Below, piece by piece: positions 1-9,263 of a DNA stretch of 34,872 nt. Under the pieces are notes generated by a model that worked only from the letters and a program-made list of their open reading frames with translations, was not told the origin of the DNA and ran no database searches. How positions within the stretch are numbered: position 1 is the stretch's first letter; each line of letters starts with the position of its first letter. The translations under genes were made by a program, and so were the position numbers. Source of the DNA: Eggerthellaceae bacterium (lineage in GTDB: Bacteria; Actinomycetota; Coriobacteriia; Coriobacteriales; Eggerthellaceae); the NCBI GenBank assembly GCA_017432445.1, contig JAFRJC010000017.1, positions 1 through 34,872 on the forward strand, given 5' to 3'.

Positions 1-682
<682 letters not shown>

Positions 683-684
683 TA

Positions 685-2175
685 TCAATCACCCCTTCCA
701 TATAGTCTCGTAACGGTGGCGATGCGAGCAGCCAGCTCGGGCGTTGCCTGCCCGTCTGTCATGCGCCACCGCCAGTTGTTGCCAAGCGTGCCGGGCGTGT
801 TGGTGCGAGCATCCGCGCCCAGTTCCAAGTAGTCTTGCATCTGGGCCACGAAGAGCTCTGCCACGCTGGCCATTCCGCCGCGTATGAAGCCCCACGCGAA
901 GCCCTCTCGGTCGTTAAGGCCAAGATAACGCATCGCGAGACGCACGTCATCGGGATCGGCCTCGTCGCGCCACTGCATGATGGTCGCGTTGTCGTGCGTG
1001 CCGACGTAGCACACACAGTTGGGAGCGTACGTATGAGGCATGTGGACGTTGCTTCCCGCATCGCGGGAGTCGAACGCGAACTCGAGCACCTTCATGCCGG
1101 GAAGACCCGAATCGGCGAGCAGGGCCGTAACTTCGGGGGTTGTGTAACCCAAATCCTCGGCTACAAAGCTGAGCTGGGGGAACCAATTCTGCAGCGTTCC
1201 CACGAGCTTCATGCCCGGGCCCTTGACCCATCGGCCCTCGCGCGCGGTCTCCTCACCTGCGGGCACCGCCCAAAAACTCTCGAAGCCGCGAAAATGGTCG
1301 ATGCGCACCATGTCGTAAAGCTTCGCCACTCCATCGACGCGCCTGATCCACCAGCCAAAGCCATCGGCCTCCATGGCCTCGTAATCGTAGAGCGGGTTGC
1401 CCCACAACTGGCCGTCGGCGGTGAAGGCATCGGGCGGCACGCCTGCCACCTCGATGGGCATGTTGCGCTCGTCGAGCACGAACTGTGCGGAATCGGCCCA
1501 CACGTCCGCCGAATCGAGCGCCACGTAAATGGGCAGATCGCCCATAAGGCGCACGCCCTTCTCGCGCGCATAGTCGTGCAGCTGCTCCCATTGCTTGAAG
1601 AAGAGGAACTGCACGTACACGTTGAACTGCATCTCGTCTGCAAGCAGCTCGCGGTAGCGCGCCATCGCGACGGGCTTGCGCAGGCGGATGTCTTCGTCGG
1701 GCCACTCAGTCCAGCTAACCATATCGAAATGGCTCTTCACGGCCATGAAGAGTGCATAGTCTCCCAGCCAAGAAGCGTTTTCGGCACGGAAGGCCTCCAC
1801 ACGTGCGCTGTCTCGTTTCCATCCGCGCTCGTAGGCACGACGTAACAGCGCAGCGCGCTTCTCGAAGAGCGTGGAGTAGTCCACGCAGGCGGGATCGTCG
1901 CCCCAATTCACGGCGTCGATTTCGGCCTGCTCGAGGAGCCCGTCGACCACCAGGGTATCGAGGTCGACGAAATAGGGATTGCCTGCGAAGGTTGACGGGC
2001 TCTGATACGGCGAATCGCCAAAGCTGGTAGGTCCGACGGGCAGCATCTGCCACCAAACCTGATCTGCATCGACGAGGAAGTCCACGAAATCGCGAGCAGC
2101 CTGCCCCAACGTGCCAATGCCATACGGCGAAGGCAACGCGTAGATGGGAAGTATGATGCCGCTCGAACGTTTCAT
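685..2175 (-). CDS. malQ: 4-alpha-glucanotransferase (GH77, amylomaltase)
   Basis: 496 residues, normal for bacterial MalQ. The enzyme transfers alpha-1,4-glucan segments between maltodextrins in the cytoplasm, releasing glucose. The N-terminus has the family pattern [21 protein letters not shown], followed by [12 protein letters not shown]77 catalytic motifs are intact: RIDHFRGF (nucleophile Asp293), FVAEDLG (acid/base Glu340) and GTHDNATI (Asp395). It starts at ATG 2175, three bases after the stop of the upstream permease, so it sits inside the transporter operon. Import and intracellular rearrangement of maltodextrin are therefore encoded together. There is no signal peptide, consistent with a cytoplasmic enzyme. 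Confidence 0.97.
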   Translation of the reverse strand: MKRSSGIILPIYALPSPYGIGTLGQAARDFVDFLVDADQVWWQMLPVGPTSFGDSPYQSPSTFAGNPYFVDLDTLVVDGLLEQAEIDAVNWGDDPACVDYSTLFEKRAALLRRAYERGWKRDSARVEAFRAENASWLGDYALFMAVKSHFDMVSWTEWPDEDIRLRKPVAMARYRELLADEMQFNVYVQFLFFKQWEQLHDYAREKGVRLMGDLPIYVALDSADVWADSAQFVLDERNMPIEVAGVPPDAFTADGQLWGNPLYDYEAMEADGFGWWIRRVDGVAKLYDMVRIDHFRGFESFWAVPAGEETAREGRWVKGPGMKLVGTLQNWFPQLSFVAEDLGYTTPEVTALLADSGLPGMKVLEFAFDSRDAGSNVHMPHTYAPNCVCYVGTHDNATIMQWRDEADPDDVRLAMRYLGLNDREGFAWGFIRGGMASVAELFVAQMQDYLELGADARTNTPGTLGNNWRWRMTDGQATPELAARIATVTRLYGRGD

Positions 2176-2178
2176 GGC

Positions 2179-3042
2179 CTAACCCTTCACTGCACCTGCA
2201 GCAACACCCTTGATGATGTGCTTCTGGCAAACCAGGTAGAAGACGATGACCGGGATAATCGACAGCAGGATGAGCGCCATCGTGGCACCCAGGTCAACCG
2301 TGCCGTAACTGCCCTTGAGGTACTGGATGTGAATGGGAATGGTGCGGAAATCATTGATGTCGAGCACAAGCACCGGCAGCAGGTAGTCGTTCCACACCCA
2401 CATGATCTCGAGGATGCCCACCGAAATGAGCGTCGGCTTGAGCATGGGAAGCACTACCGAGAAGAATGTGCGGACAGGTCCGCAGCCGTCGATGGCGGCG
2501 GCTTCTTCGATCTCGATTGGGATGGACTTGACGAAACCCACGAACATGAAGATCGCGAGACCCGCGCCAAAGCCAAGATAGACGATTGGAATGGTCCACG
2601 GCGTGTTGAGCTTGAGGGTGTCGGCCGTCTTGGAAAGGGTGAACATGACCATCTGGAACGGCACTACCATCGAGAAGACGCACAGGAAGTAGACGACCTT
2701 GCAGAAGAAGGAATCGACACGTGCAATGTACCAGGCCGCCATCGAGCAGAAAATGAGGATGAGGGCGACGGACAGCACGGTGATGACGACGCTGTACGCG
2801 ACGGAGTTGGCAAACGGGTAGTTGCCGAAGGTCATGCCCTTGACGAAGTTGTCGAAGCCCACAAAGCTCTGCTCGGTGGGAAGAGCGAACGTCTCGGTCT
2901 TGACGTAGGTGTTGGCCTTGAACGAGTTGATCAGGACCGCCACGACGGGCAAGCAATAGATGATGCAGACGATGGTGAGCACCACAGAGAGGATGGTCTT
3001 GTTGCGGCGCTCGGCTGCAAGAGTCTGTTCTTTGGTTGCCAT
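2179..3042 (-). CDS. Sugar ABC transporter permease, MalG-like (CUT1)
   Basis: 287 residues with about six hydrophobic membrane segments, the first at residues 17-38. The EAA cytoplasmic loop that docks the ATPase is clear: EIEEAAAIDGCGPVRTFFSVVLP-like, around residues 180-200. The MalG-type C-terminus ends HIIKGVAAGAVKG, matching the usual KG ending of this family. It forms the translocation channel with the permease encoded just upstream. The stop of that gene and this ATG share one base (TAATG at 3044-3040), a classic translational coupling. Substrate is probably maltodextrin, inferred from malQ and the GH13 enzyme next door; binding-protein-dependent permeases do not reveal the sugar themselves. 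Confidence 0.93.
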   Translation of the reverse strand: MATKEQTLAAERRNKTILSVVLTIVCIIYCLPVVAVLINSFKANTYVKTETFALPTEQSFVGFDNFVKGMTFGNYPFANSVAYSVVITVLSVALILIFCSMAAWYIARVDSFFCKVVYFLCVFSMVVPFQMVMFTLSKTADTLKLNTPWTIPIVYLGFGAGLAIFMFVGFVKSIPIEIEEAAAIDGCGPVRTFFSVVLPMLKPTLISVGILEIMWVWNDYLLPVLVLDINDFRTIPIHIQYLKGSYGTVDLGATMALILLSIIPVIVFYLVCQKHIIKGVAAGAVKG

Positions 3043-3932
3043 TACTGTTGCACCTCCCTCTTACGTGTGTAGGCGAGCTGGGAGAGCCCGAGACCTGCGA
3101 CCAGTATGAAGAAGAGCACGGCCTTGGCCTGGGCTACGCCACGCGAAGCGGCGCCCGCAGTGTAGAAGGTGTTGTAGATGTTGAGGGCCATCATTTCGGT
3201 GGTGTTGATGGTCGAACCGTCGGGTTGGATGATGAAGGGCAGACCGCCTGTCAACGCGAGGTTCGGGTCGAACAGCTTGAAGCCGTTGGTGAGCGAGAGG
3301 AACATGCAGATGGTGATGGCCGGCATGACGTTGGGGATGACGACCTTGATGAGGGTCTGCCACTTGCCCGCTCCGTCAATCTTGGCAGCTTCGAGCATGT
3401 CCTCGGGCACCGCCTGCAGGCCTGCGATATAGATAATCATCATGTAACCAATTTGCTGCCAGCACATGAGGATGATCAAACCCCAGAAACCATAGGTGGT
3501 GTTTAGAAGGATCGACGTGTTGTAAGCTGCCAGGATGCCATCGAAGATCATCGACCAGATGTAGCCCAACACAATGCCGCCGATGAGGTTTGGCATGAAG
3601 AACACCGTGCGGAAGATGTTGGAGCCCTTGATGCTCTGTGTGAGCATATAGGCAATCAAGAATGCCAGCACGTTGATGAGAACGAGGCTTACCACGGCGG
3701 TAGCGGCCGTGTACCAGAACGAGTGCTGGAAACTCGCGTCGGCGAAGGCCTCGGCATAGTTGCCAAGCCCGATGAACTCGGCGTTCGATGTGGTCTTGAA
3801 ATTGCAGAACGACAGGTAGATGCCCTGCAAGAACGGCCACACGAAGCCTATGATGAACGCCGCGACGACGGGCCCGAGGAACAGCGGAGACCAGCGGCGC
3901 GTCGCTGTTCTGACGGAGTTCTTGGTTACCAT
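3042..3932 (-). CDS. Sugar ABC transporter permease, MalF-like (CUT1)
   Basis: 296 residues, the short form lacking the large periplasmic loop of enterobacterial MalF. Six membrane segments are visible, starting with LFLGPVVAAFIIGFVWPF near residue 18. The EAA loop reads EDMLEAAKIDGAGKWQTLIKVVIP (about residues 180-203). A strong AAAGGAG ribosome site lies about 10 bases before ATG 3932. This gene follows the binding-protein gene across a gap holding two stable hairpins, then overlaps the second permease by one base. It pairs with that permease to form the channel of a carbohydrate importer. Confidence 0.93.
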   Translation of the reverse strand: MVTKNSVRTATRRWSPLFLGPVVAAFIIGFVWPFLQGIYLSFCNFKTTSNAEFIGLGNYAEAFADASFQHSFWYTAATAVVSLVLINVLAFLIAYMLTQSIKGSNIFRTVFFMPNLIGGIVLGYIWSMIFDGILAAYNTSILLNTTYGFWGLIILMCWQQIGYMMIIYIAGLQAVPEDMLEAAKIDGAGKWQTLIKVVIPNVMPAITICMFLSLTNGFKLFDPNLALTGGLPFIIQPDGSTINTTEMMALNIYNTFYTAGAASRGVAQAKAVLFFILVAGLGLSQLAYTRKREVQQ

Positions 3933-3959
3933 GCTTAATCAACTCCTTTCCTTTCGTGG

Positions 3960-4039
3960 GGGCGATGCACGCCTCGGCTTGACCAAGGCGTGCATCGCCC
4001 GTGGAAGCCGGGACAGAAGGCGTCGTCTCAATCCCGGCT
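3960..4039 (-). promoter_or_regulatory. Two hairpins between the binding-protein and permease genes
   Basis: A perfect 15-bp inverted repeat, GGGCGATGCACGCCT at 3960-3974 with its complement at 3986-4000, is preceded on the transcript by an 8-bp one, AGCCGGGA at 4006-4013 with its complement at 4032-4039. Neither is followed by a T run on the minus strand, so they do not look like full terminators. By analogy with malE-malF type intergenic regions they may protect the upstream binding-protein mRNA from 3' decay, giving more binding protein than permease. The structure is seen; the role is inferred. Confidence 0.7.
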
Positions 4040-4061
4040 AAGGAAGGCCTATACTGCCGAC

Positions 4062-5396
4062 TTACTTATTCGCGGCGGCCCACTGAGTTGCCCAACCGTC
4101 GACGAAGGCGGTCTTGACAGCATCCCAGTTAGCATCGGACTGGTCTGAGTTGTAGGCGTTCAGCGCAGAGACCAGGGCAGCACGATACTGATCGACGTTG
4201 GGCTGGTAATTGGTGGCCCAATCCATGACGTAGCACCCCTTGTCGGAGTAGTCGGCTGCGTTGTTCAGGAAGCCGTTCGTAGACGGAGCGGCGTTCTTGT
4301 AAGGAAGAATGCCGAGCTGCTCGACGAGGGCTGCGGAAGCGTCGGCATTGGAAACCAGCCACACCATGAAGTCGATGGTGGCCTGCTGGTCAGCTTCGGG
4401 AGCATTGGCGTTGACGGCCCAGCAGTTCTCGGTACCGCAGTTAAGACCAGCCTTGTCCTCGCCCTCGACGCCGCAGTAGTACGGAATCATCTGCACGTTG
4501 GGCTGAGCCTCGGACAGAGCGGCGTAATCCCAGGAGCCAGTCAGGAAGAACGCAGCCTCACCCTTCGTGAACTGGGTTGAGGGGTCATGGCCGCCAGTGG
4601 CGAGCGCGGTGGGCTCCACGAGAGAGTTGTTGATCATGAGATCGTAAATGTTCTTGTAGTTGGGCAGGTACTTGCCGGTGATCTCGGAGGTGTTCTCGTC
4701 GAAGGCACCGCTGTCCTGCTCCTCGTAGTAGTACTCGAGGTTGGCGAGGTGGCCGGTGACGCGCCAGCTGGAGCTGTCGTCCATGTCGGTGGCCACGAAG
4801 GCGTCAAAGCCGAGCTCCCCAGCGCGTGCGTGGATGTCCTCGGCAACTGCCTTCAGGGACTCGAAGTCCTTGATCTCGTCCATCTTGTGGCCGGCCTTCT
4901 CGATGAGGTCGGGGTTGGCGACGATGCCGTAGCACTCGTAGCAGTAGCCCATGGAGACGAGCTTGCCGGCGGCGTCATACAGGTTGTAGGCGTCGGTGGT
5001 GAGCTCGGCCTCGATTGCAGTACCCTTGAGGTCCATCGCGTAGTCGCCCCACTCCTTCACGCCGGCGGCGTTGCCGATGATGAAGAGGGTCGGAGCTTCG
5101 CTCTTGTCCATCTCGGCAATGAGGGTCTGCTGATAGGTTCCGGAAGCGGCAGTGACGACCTTTACGGGCACGCCCGTCTCCTCGGTGTACTTGGCGGCGA
5201 GGGATTGGGCCGCCTCATCAAGCTCGGGCTTGAAGTTGAGCCAGTACACCTTGCCATCGCCAGCACCGCCGCTGGCAGCACTGCTGCCGCTAGCGCTTCC
5301 GCTGCCACCGCCGCTGCTGCAGGCGGCAAGGCCGACGGCCATCATGCCAGCACCGGCGGCACCCAGGAACGTCCTACGGGAAAGATTCTTGCTCAT
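4062..5396 (-). CDS. Extracellular sugar-binding lipoprotein of ABC importer (family 1 SBP)
   Basis: 444 residues. The N-terminus combines a twin-arginine-like SRRTFLG motif with a hydrophobic stretch and the lipobox LAAC (Cys26), followed by a Gly/Ser-rich linker. It is probably a lipoprotein tethered outside the membrane, perhaps Tat-exported. The mature part resembles family 1 solute-binding proteins: an early KVYWLNFKPELDEAAQSLAAKY segment, and GEAAFFLTGSWDYAALSE near residue 275. It should capture oligosaccharide and deliver it to the two permeases downstream. The start at 5396 has an excellent GAGGAGGAG ribosome site. It follows the regulator gene by 34 bases. Maltodextrin specificity is inferred from context only. 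Confidence 0.93.
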   Translation of the reverse strand: MSKNLSRRTFLGAAGAGMMAVGLAACSSGGGSGSASGSSAASGGAGDGKVYWLNFKPELDEAAQSLAAKYTEETGVPVKVVTAASGTYQQTLIAEMDKSEAPTLFIIGNAAGVKEWGDYAMDLKGTAIEAELTTDAYNLYDAAGKLVSMGYCYECYGIVANPDLIEKAGHKMDEIKDFESLKAVAEDIHARAGELGFDAFVATDMDDSSSWRVTGHLANLEYYYEEQDSGAFDENTSEITGKYLPNYKNIYDLMINNSLVEPTALATGGHDPSTQFTKGEAAFFLTGSWDYAALSEAQPNVQMIPYYCGVEGEDKAGLNCGTENCWAVNANAPEADQQATIDFMVWLVSNADASAALVEQLGILPYKNAAPSTNGFLNNAADYSDKGCYVMDWATNYQPNVDQYRAALVSALNAYNSDQSDANWDAVKTAFVDGWATQWAAANK

Positions 5397-5430
5397 AATG
5401 CACTCCTCCTCAATAATTGCTCAGCGCCCT

Positions 5431-6462
5431 TCACGCTAAGTCTCCGGAATGAACCTGGCCCACGGTACCCCCGGGCCTCAGGGTTGTCTCGAGCCGGATA
5501 TGGCTGTTAGGGGCAGCTTTTTCCAGCACGTCAACCAAAATCTCCACGGCCTTCTCACCGATGAGCGCCTGTGGCTGGGCGAGCGTGGTGAGCGTCGGCG
5601 TGGTGCAAAGCGACATCGCGATACCGCCGATGGATATGATCGAGATGTCAGAGGGAATGGAACGACCCGCATTGTCAACTGCCTTCATGGCGGCGATGGC
5701 CAAAGTGTCGGTTATCGCGAAAATAGCCGTGATATCGGGACGCTCGACGATGAGGCTCTCGATGCGCTCCAACGCGGACTCCATGTCGTCATCGACCGTT
5801 TCGCACACCAGACCCTCGTCTAGCGGAATACCCGCCTCGGCAAGCGCTTCGCAATACCCACGGAAGCGACGCTCGCTTACAGAGCGGTCACGCGCGGCAT
5901 CGAGCAGGATTGCAATCTTGGTATGGCCTTTGTCGATGAGCATCTTGACGGCGCGACAGGCTTCGGCCTTGTCGTCAATCGAAACCGACGAGTATGCGTC
6001 GAGGTCGAGGTCGCCGAAGTGGTTGGTGTAGGTGCAGCACACGAACGGCGCGCCGAATGCAGAAGCATCCTCATGCGTGTAGTCGTAGCGACCACCGAGC
6101 AGGATGAGTCCTTTGAGGCGTTTGGACGTGACGAGCCTGGCGCCTTCTTCCACCTCATCCGCATCAGCGGAAATCTGGTGGAGCACCATCGTGTAGCCCT
6201 TCTCCTCACAGCTCTTTTCGACAGCGCGGATGATGGGCATGAAGAAGGGGTTCTCGGCTCCGCGCACCACGAGGCCGATGGAGTCCGTCTGCTGGAGGGC
6301 GAGATCTCGTGCGCTGTTGTTGGGCACGTAGTGAAGCCTACGAGCAGCCTCGAGGACCTTTTCGCGGGTGTCGGCGCTCACGTCGGGATGGTTGTTGAGC
6401 ACACGGGAGACCGTGCTCACAGCAACGTTGCAATACGATGCGATGTCCTTGATGGTCGCCAT
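5431..6462 (-). CDS. LacI-family transcriptional regulator of alpha-glucan operon
   Basis: 343 residues, standard LacI/GalR length. Residues 1-50 form the helix-turn-helix (TIKDIASYCNVAVSTVSRVL) and hinge helix (PNNSARDLA). The remainder is the periplasmic-binding-protein-like sensor domain (SIGLVVRGAENPFF, then ITAIFAITDTLAIAAMKAV). It is first in the same-strand run with the binding protein, permeases and malQ. Three LacI-type sites lie 38-75 bases upstream of its start, so autoregulation and control of the whole operon are likely, as for MalR-type regulators. GAGGG precedes ATG 6462 at normal spacing. Effector and exact regulon are not visible in sequence. Confidence 0.95.
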   Translation of the reverse strand: MATIKDIASYCNVAVSTVSRVLNNHPDVSADTREKVLEAARRLHYVPNNSARDLALQQTDSIGLVVRGAENPFFMPIIRAVEKSCEEKGYTMVLHQISADADEVEEGARLVTSKRLKGLILLGGRYDYTHEDASAFGAPFVCCTYTNHFGDLDLDAYSSVSIDDKAEACRAVKMLIDKGHTKIAILLDAARDRSVSERRFRGYCEALAEAGIPLDEGLVCETVDDDMESALERIESLIVERPDITAIFAITDTLAIAAMKAVDNAGRSIPSDISIISIGGIAMSLCTTPTLTTLAQPQALIGEKAVEILVDVLEKAAPNSHIRLETTLRPGGTVGQVHSGDLA

Positions 6463-6499
6463 GTACGCCCTCTTGGAATCCTAGGTGGTTTCTAGGATA

Positions 6500-6537
6500 T
6501 GGAAACGATTCTGGTAACGTTACTGGAAACGTTTCCA
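6500..6537. promoter_or_regulatory. Tandem LacI-type operator array
   Basis: Three CG-centred, LacI-like half-palindromes lie head to tail. TGGAAACGTTTCCA (6524-6537) is a perfect 14-bp palindrome, GTAACGTTAC (6514-6523) a 10-bp one, and TGGAAACGATTC (6500-6511) an imperfect one. Their CG centres fall at 6506/6507, 6518/6519 and 6530/6531, exactly 12 bp apart. They sit between the regulator start (6462) and the divergent GH13 gene. CG-centred palindromes of this kind are the recognised binding sites of LacI/GalR proteins. Confidence 0.75.
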
Positions 6538-6823
6538 AAAATATGATGCCCCGCCCAACAATCCGCTGTCAAAAACTGGGGCGTCGTCAGTCGGCAAACG
6601 GCATAAATCACACGGGCGAACGGCATCGAACCAACGGCAAACGGTCGGTTTCAACCGTTAAAAGCCCAACCACTCTGGGCTGTTTGACGGAAACATGACT
6701 CCATCTGTTTCATGTCCCGCTTCAATCATTCTCGCCAACAAGATTTGAACGAGCGCTACGGAGCCCCGCATCGCGCTCTCGCTGTGTCACAATGTGCTTG
6801 ACCGCGCGGAAAGGAGCCCATTC
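6538..6823. promoter_or_regulatory. Divergent intergenic region with candidate promoter for the GH13 gene
   Basis: No coding region was found. An extended -10 (TGT-CACAAT, 6785-6793) precedes the GH13 ribosome site AAGGAG (6811-6816) at sensible spacing; no good -35 is seen. Other structure: a direct repeat CGGCAAACGG (6592-6601 and 6635-6644), an inverted AACGGT/ACCGTT pair (6640-6645, 6654-6659), an AGCCCA/TGGGCT hairpin (6663-6668, 6676-6681) and ACATGA/TCATGT (6693-6698, 6710-6715). These may bind regulators, but none matches the 6524 palindrome. Confidence 0.4.
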
Positions 6824-8110
6824 ATGCCACATGCCATCAACAAGAGCCTCCAGCAGTCGATTATCTACTCGGTTTTCGTGCGCAACCACACGCAAGAGGG
6901 AACGTTTCGCGCACTCATACCCGACCTGCCACGCATCAAGGCGCTCGGCTGCGACATCATCTGGCTCATGCCCATCCATCCACTCGGAGAAAAAGCCCGC
7001 AAAGGGTCGCTCGGCAGCCCCTATGCCAACCGCGACTACCGCGCCGTCAACCCCGAGTACGGAACCCCCGCGGATTTCGAGGCGCTGGTCGACGCTATCC
7101 ACGCACAGGATATGAAGTGCATCATCGATGTGGTCTACAACCACACTTCGCCCGATTCAGTGCTCTGGGAGACGCATCCCGAGTGGTTCTACCTCACGCC
7201 CGAAGGCAAACCGGGCAACCATGTTGGAGACTGGACCGACATCATCGACCTCGATTACACCAAAGACCGGGCGCTTTGGGACTACCAGATAGAGACGCTC
7301 TGCTCTTGGGCGTGCCTCGTCGACGGGTTCCGCTGCGACGTGGCCTCGTTCCTACCCGTCGCATTCTGGGAACAGGCGCGCGCAGCGGTCGAGGAGGTGC
7401 GACCAGGCTGCATCTGGCTCGCCGAGACGGTTCATCGCGAGTTCGCCGATGAGATGCGCCGTCTTGGCCTCTACGCCGCGACCGACACCGAGGCCTTCTC
7501 CGCCTTCGACATCGAGTACGCCTACGACGTCCAGACCGTCTTCGACCACTGGCTCGAAGGCACAGCGGCCCTCTCCCACTACCTCGACTTGATCGATTTC
7601 CAGGAGAGCGTCTATCCACGGGGATTCAACAAGCTGCGCTATCTGGAAAACCACGATATCCCGCGCATCGCGGGGCGGCTCGAACGGGGGCTTTCACTCG
7701 AGAACCTCACGGCATTCCTGTACTTCCTCAAGGGGGCGACGCTCATCTACGCCGGACAGGAAGTTGCAAGCGACCACACCGTCACGCTTTTCGACCGCGA
7801 CCCTGTAGTTTGGGACACGGGCAGTGACCTCTCATCGCTCATGGCACAGCTCGCGCAGGTCAAGCGCGAGGTGCTCGGATGCGAGGACTTTTTCTCATCG
7901 CGCGCCGACGACGCACACGATATCGCGGTGCTCATGCGCGAGGGAGAATGGGGTCGCGCATTCGGCGTGTTCAGCCTGCGCGGCGAAAAAGCCGAGGTGG
8001 CGATCGACGTACCAGACGGCAGCTACACGAACCTGATTGACGCCTTGCCCGTCGAGGTTCGGAGCGGAACGCTCGTCACTGACGGAAAGCCCCTCATCAT
8101 CCTCGCATAA
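6824..8110 (+). CDS. GH13 alpha-amylase family glycosidase, cytoplasmic
   Basis: 428 residues from ATG 6824, chosen because AAGGAG lies seven bases upstream; an in-frame ATG at 6794 lacks a ribosome site. GH13 TIM-barrel motifs in order are IIDVVYNHTS (residues 100-109), GFRCDVAS (nucleophile Asp172), WLAET (acid/base Glu201) and ENHD (Asp278), so the catalytic triad is complete. A short beta-sandwich C-terminal domain ends the protein. There is no signal peptide, so it acts inside the cell, probably on imported maltodextrins or related alpha-glucosides. It is transcribed divergently from the regulator/transporter operon across the operator region, suggesting co-regulation. Subfamily and exact bond specificity (alpha-1,4 versus alpha-1,6) cannot be decided here. 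Confidence 0.92.
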   Translation: MPHAINKSLQQSIIYSVFVRNHTQEGTFRALIPDLPRIKALGCDIIWLMPIHPLGEKARKGSLGSPYANRDYRAVNPEYGTPADFEALVDAIHAQDMKCIIDVVYNHTSPDSVLWETHPEWFYLTPEGKPGNHVGDWTDIIDLDYTKDRALWDYQIETLCSWACLVDGFRCDVASFLPVAFWEQARAAVEEVRPGCIWLAETVHREFADEMRRLGLYAATDTEAFSAFDIEYAYDVQTVFDHWLEGTAALSHYLDLIDFQESVYPRGFNKLRYLENHDIPRIAGRLERGLSLENLTAFLYFLKGATLIYAGQEVASDHTVTLFDRDPVVWDTGSDLSSLMAQLAQVKREVLGCEDFFSSRADDAHDIAVLMREGEWGRAFGVFSLRGEKAEVAIDVPDGSYTNLIDALPVEVRSGTLVTDGKPLIILA

Positions 8111-8152
8111 TGCATCTGTCACCAGAACAGCAGGCTGATGGCCGAGCCGTCT

Positions 8153-9229
8153 TTAACTGGCCAAAACCTGGATAAAGCGGCGCTGGGCGGCACGGCCGAC
8201 GTCATCCCATTTGAAGACTCCGGCGCATTCCAGCACCTGGCCGAACAGGCAGCCAACGTCGTCGCGCGAAAGACCACGCTCTTCCATGACCTGCTGCACG
8301 CGGGGAGGCAAGATGGCCAGCCCCATGACCTCGATGAGCCCAATGTTCTCCTTCTTGATGTGGTGAAGGTGTTCGTGGGGATGAAACACGCCGAGAGGAT
8401 GATCTTCGCTCGTGATGTTGCAGCGCAGGGCAAGGTCGAGCTGATAGCCCCCTTCCCTCCTGCGCAGGATGGGTGTAATCGTGTTATGGCGCGCGCCATC
8501 GCTTTCCGATACGATACCCGCCTCCTCGTCGTCGTACGAACGCCACGAGTCGAGAACCTTGCACGCCGCATCCACGAGCTGCACACGCGTTCGGCTGCAA
8601 AGCCTGATAACCGACATGGGCCATTTCACGATTCCGGCAGACACCTCGGGAAAGCCCTTGAGATTGAAAGGCTCGCAAACAGGTGCGACTTGCATCGGGA
8701 AGACGTGCTTTCCGCCCTGGAAATGGTCGTGTCCCAAAATCGAACCGCCTACTATCGGCAAATCGGCGTTGCTGCCGAAAAAGTACTGAGGCAGCTGGTC
8801 CACGACGTCGAACAAGCACATGAATGCGGCGCGATCGATGTGCATAGGCCGATGTTCCCAGCTCATGGCGATGCAATGCTCTTCGTAGTAGGCATACGGA
8901 CTGTACCAAAGGCCCCAGGGTTCGCCAGGCTCCCCACCAAGCCTCAGGCGTCTCGCGTAACCGCGCTCGACGTCGGCATCGGTCACGCACAGCGGGCAAT
9001 GCCGGAAAGCGCCCGTCGCGGGATCGACGTAATCGGCCTTGCCCGTGGCCTTCGCCTCTGCAGCTGCCGCGATATCACGGGGGTCCTTCTCGGGCTTTGA
9101 GAGGTTGATGGTGATTTCCAGATTCCCCCACTCGGTCTCCGTCGTCCACTTCACGTTGCGCGCTACGGCTTCGAGCTTCACGTACCCGAGTTCGCAGCTC
9201 TCGCGATAGAAGGCATCGGTGTCAATCAT
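8153..9229 (-). CDS. galT: Galactose-1-phosphate uridylyltransferase, class II, short form
   Basis: 358 residues. It exchanges UMP between UDP-glucose and galactose-1-phosphate in the Leloir pathway. Class II (Gram-positive) hallmarks are present: LEITINLSKPEKDP, YSPYAYYEEHCI, SNADLPIVGGSILGHDHFQGG-like motif, and FHPHEHLHHIKKENIGLIEVMGLA. ATG 9229 is chosen for the AGGAGGAG ribosome site just upstream. The reading frame stays open to 9595, but that part merely overlaps galK out of frame and has no family resemblance. Class II GalTs are usually near 490 residues; this one begins where the family's conserved central part begins and lacks roughly 130 N-terminal residues. Last gene of the gal operon, 34 bases after galK; it converges on the GH13 gene with 42 bases between. 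Confidence 0.93.
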   Translation of the reverse strand: MIDTDAFYRESCELGYVKLEAVARNVKWTTETEWGNLEITINLSKPEKDPRDIAAAAEAKATGKADYVDPATGAFRHCPLCVTDADVERGYARRLRLGGEPGEPWGLWYSPYAYYEEHCIAMSWEHRPMHIDRAAFMCLFDVVDQLPQYFFGSNADLPIVGGSILGHDHFQGGKHVFPMQVAPVCEPFNLKGFPEVSAGIVKWPMSVIRLCSRTRVQLVDAACKVLDSWRSYDDEEAGIVSESDGARHNTITPILRRREGGYQLDLALRCNITSEDHPLGVFHPHEHLHHIKKENIGLIEVMGLAILPPRVQQVMEERGLSRDDVGCLFGQVLECAGVFKWDDVGRAAQRRFIQVLAS

Positions 9230-9263
9230 GTTCGCTCCTCCTGCAAACGCGTGAAAACCAGCG

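Noticed and set aside
2218..3072. Long plus-strand frame opposite the permease genes
   Set aside because: Charged His/Asp/Glu-rich antisense translation of a membrane protein; the minus strand carries the EAA motif and membrane segments.
6592..6644. CGGCAAACGG direct repeats as a possible CRISPR or origin iteron array
   Set aside because: Only two exact copies with irregular spacing; no further units and no cas or replication genes.
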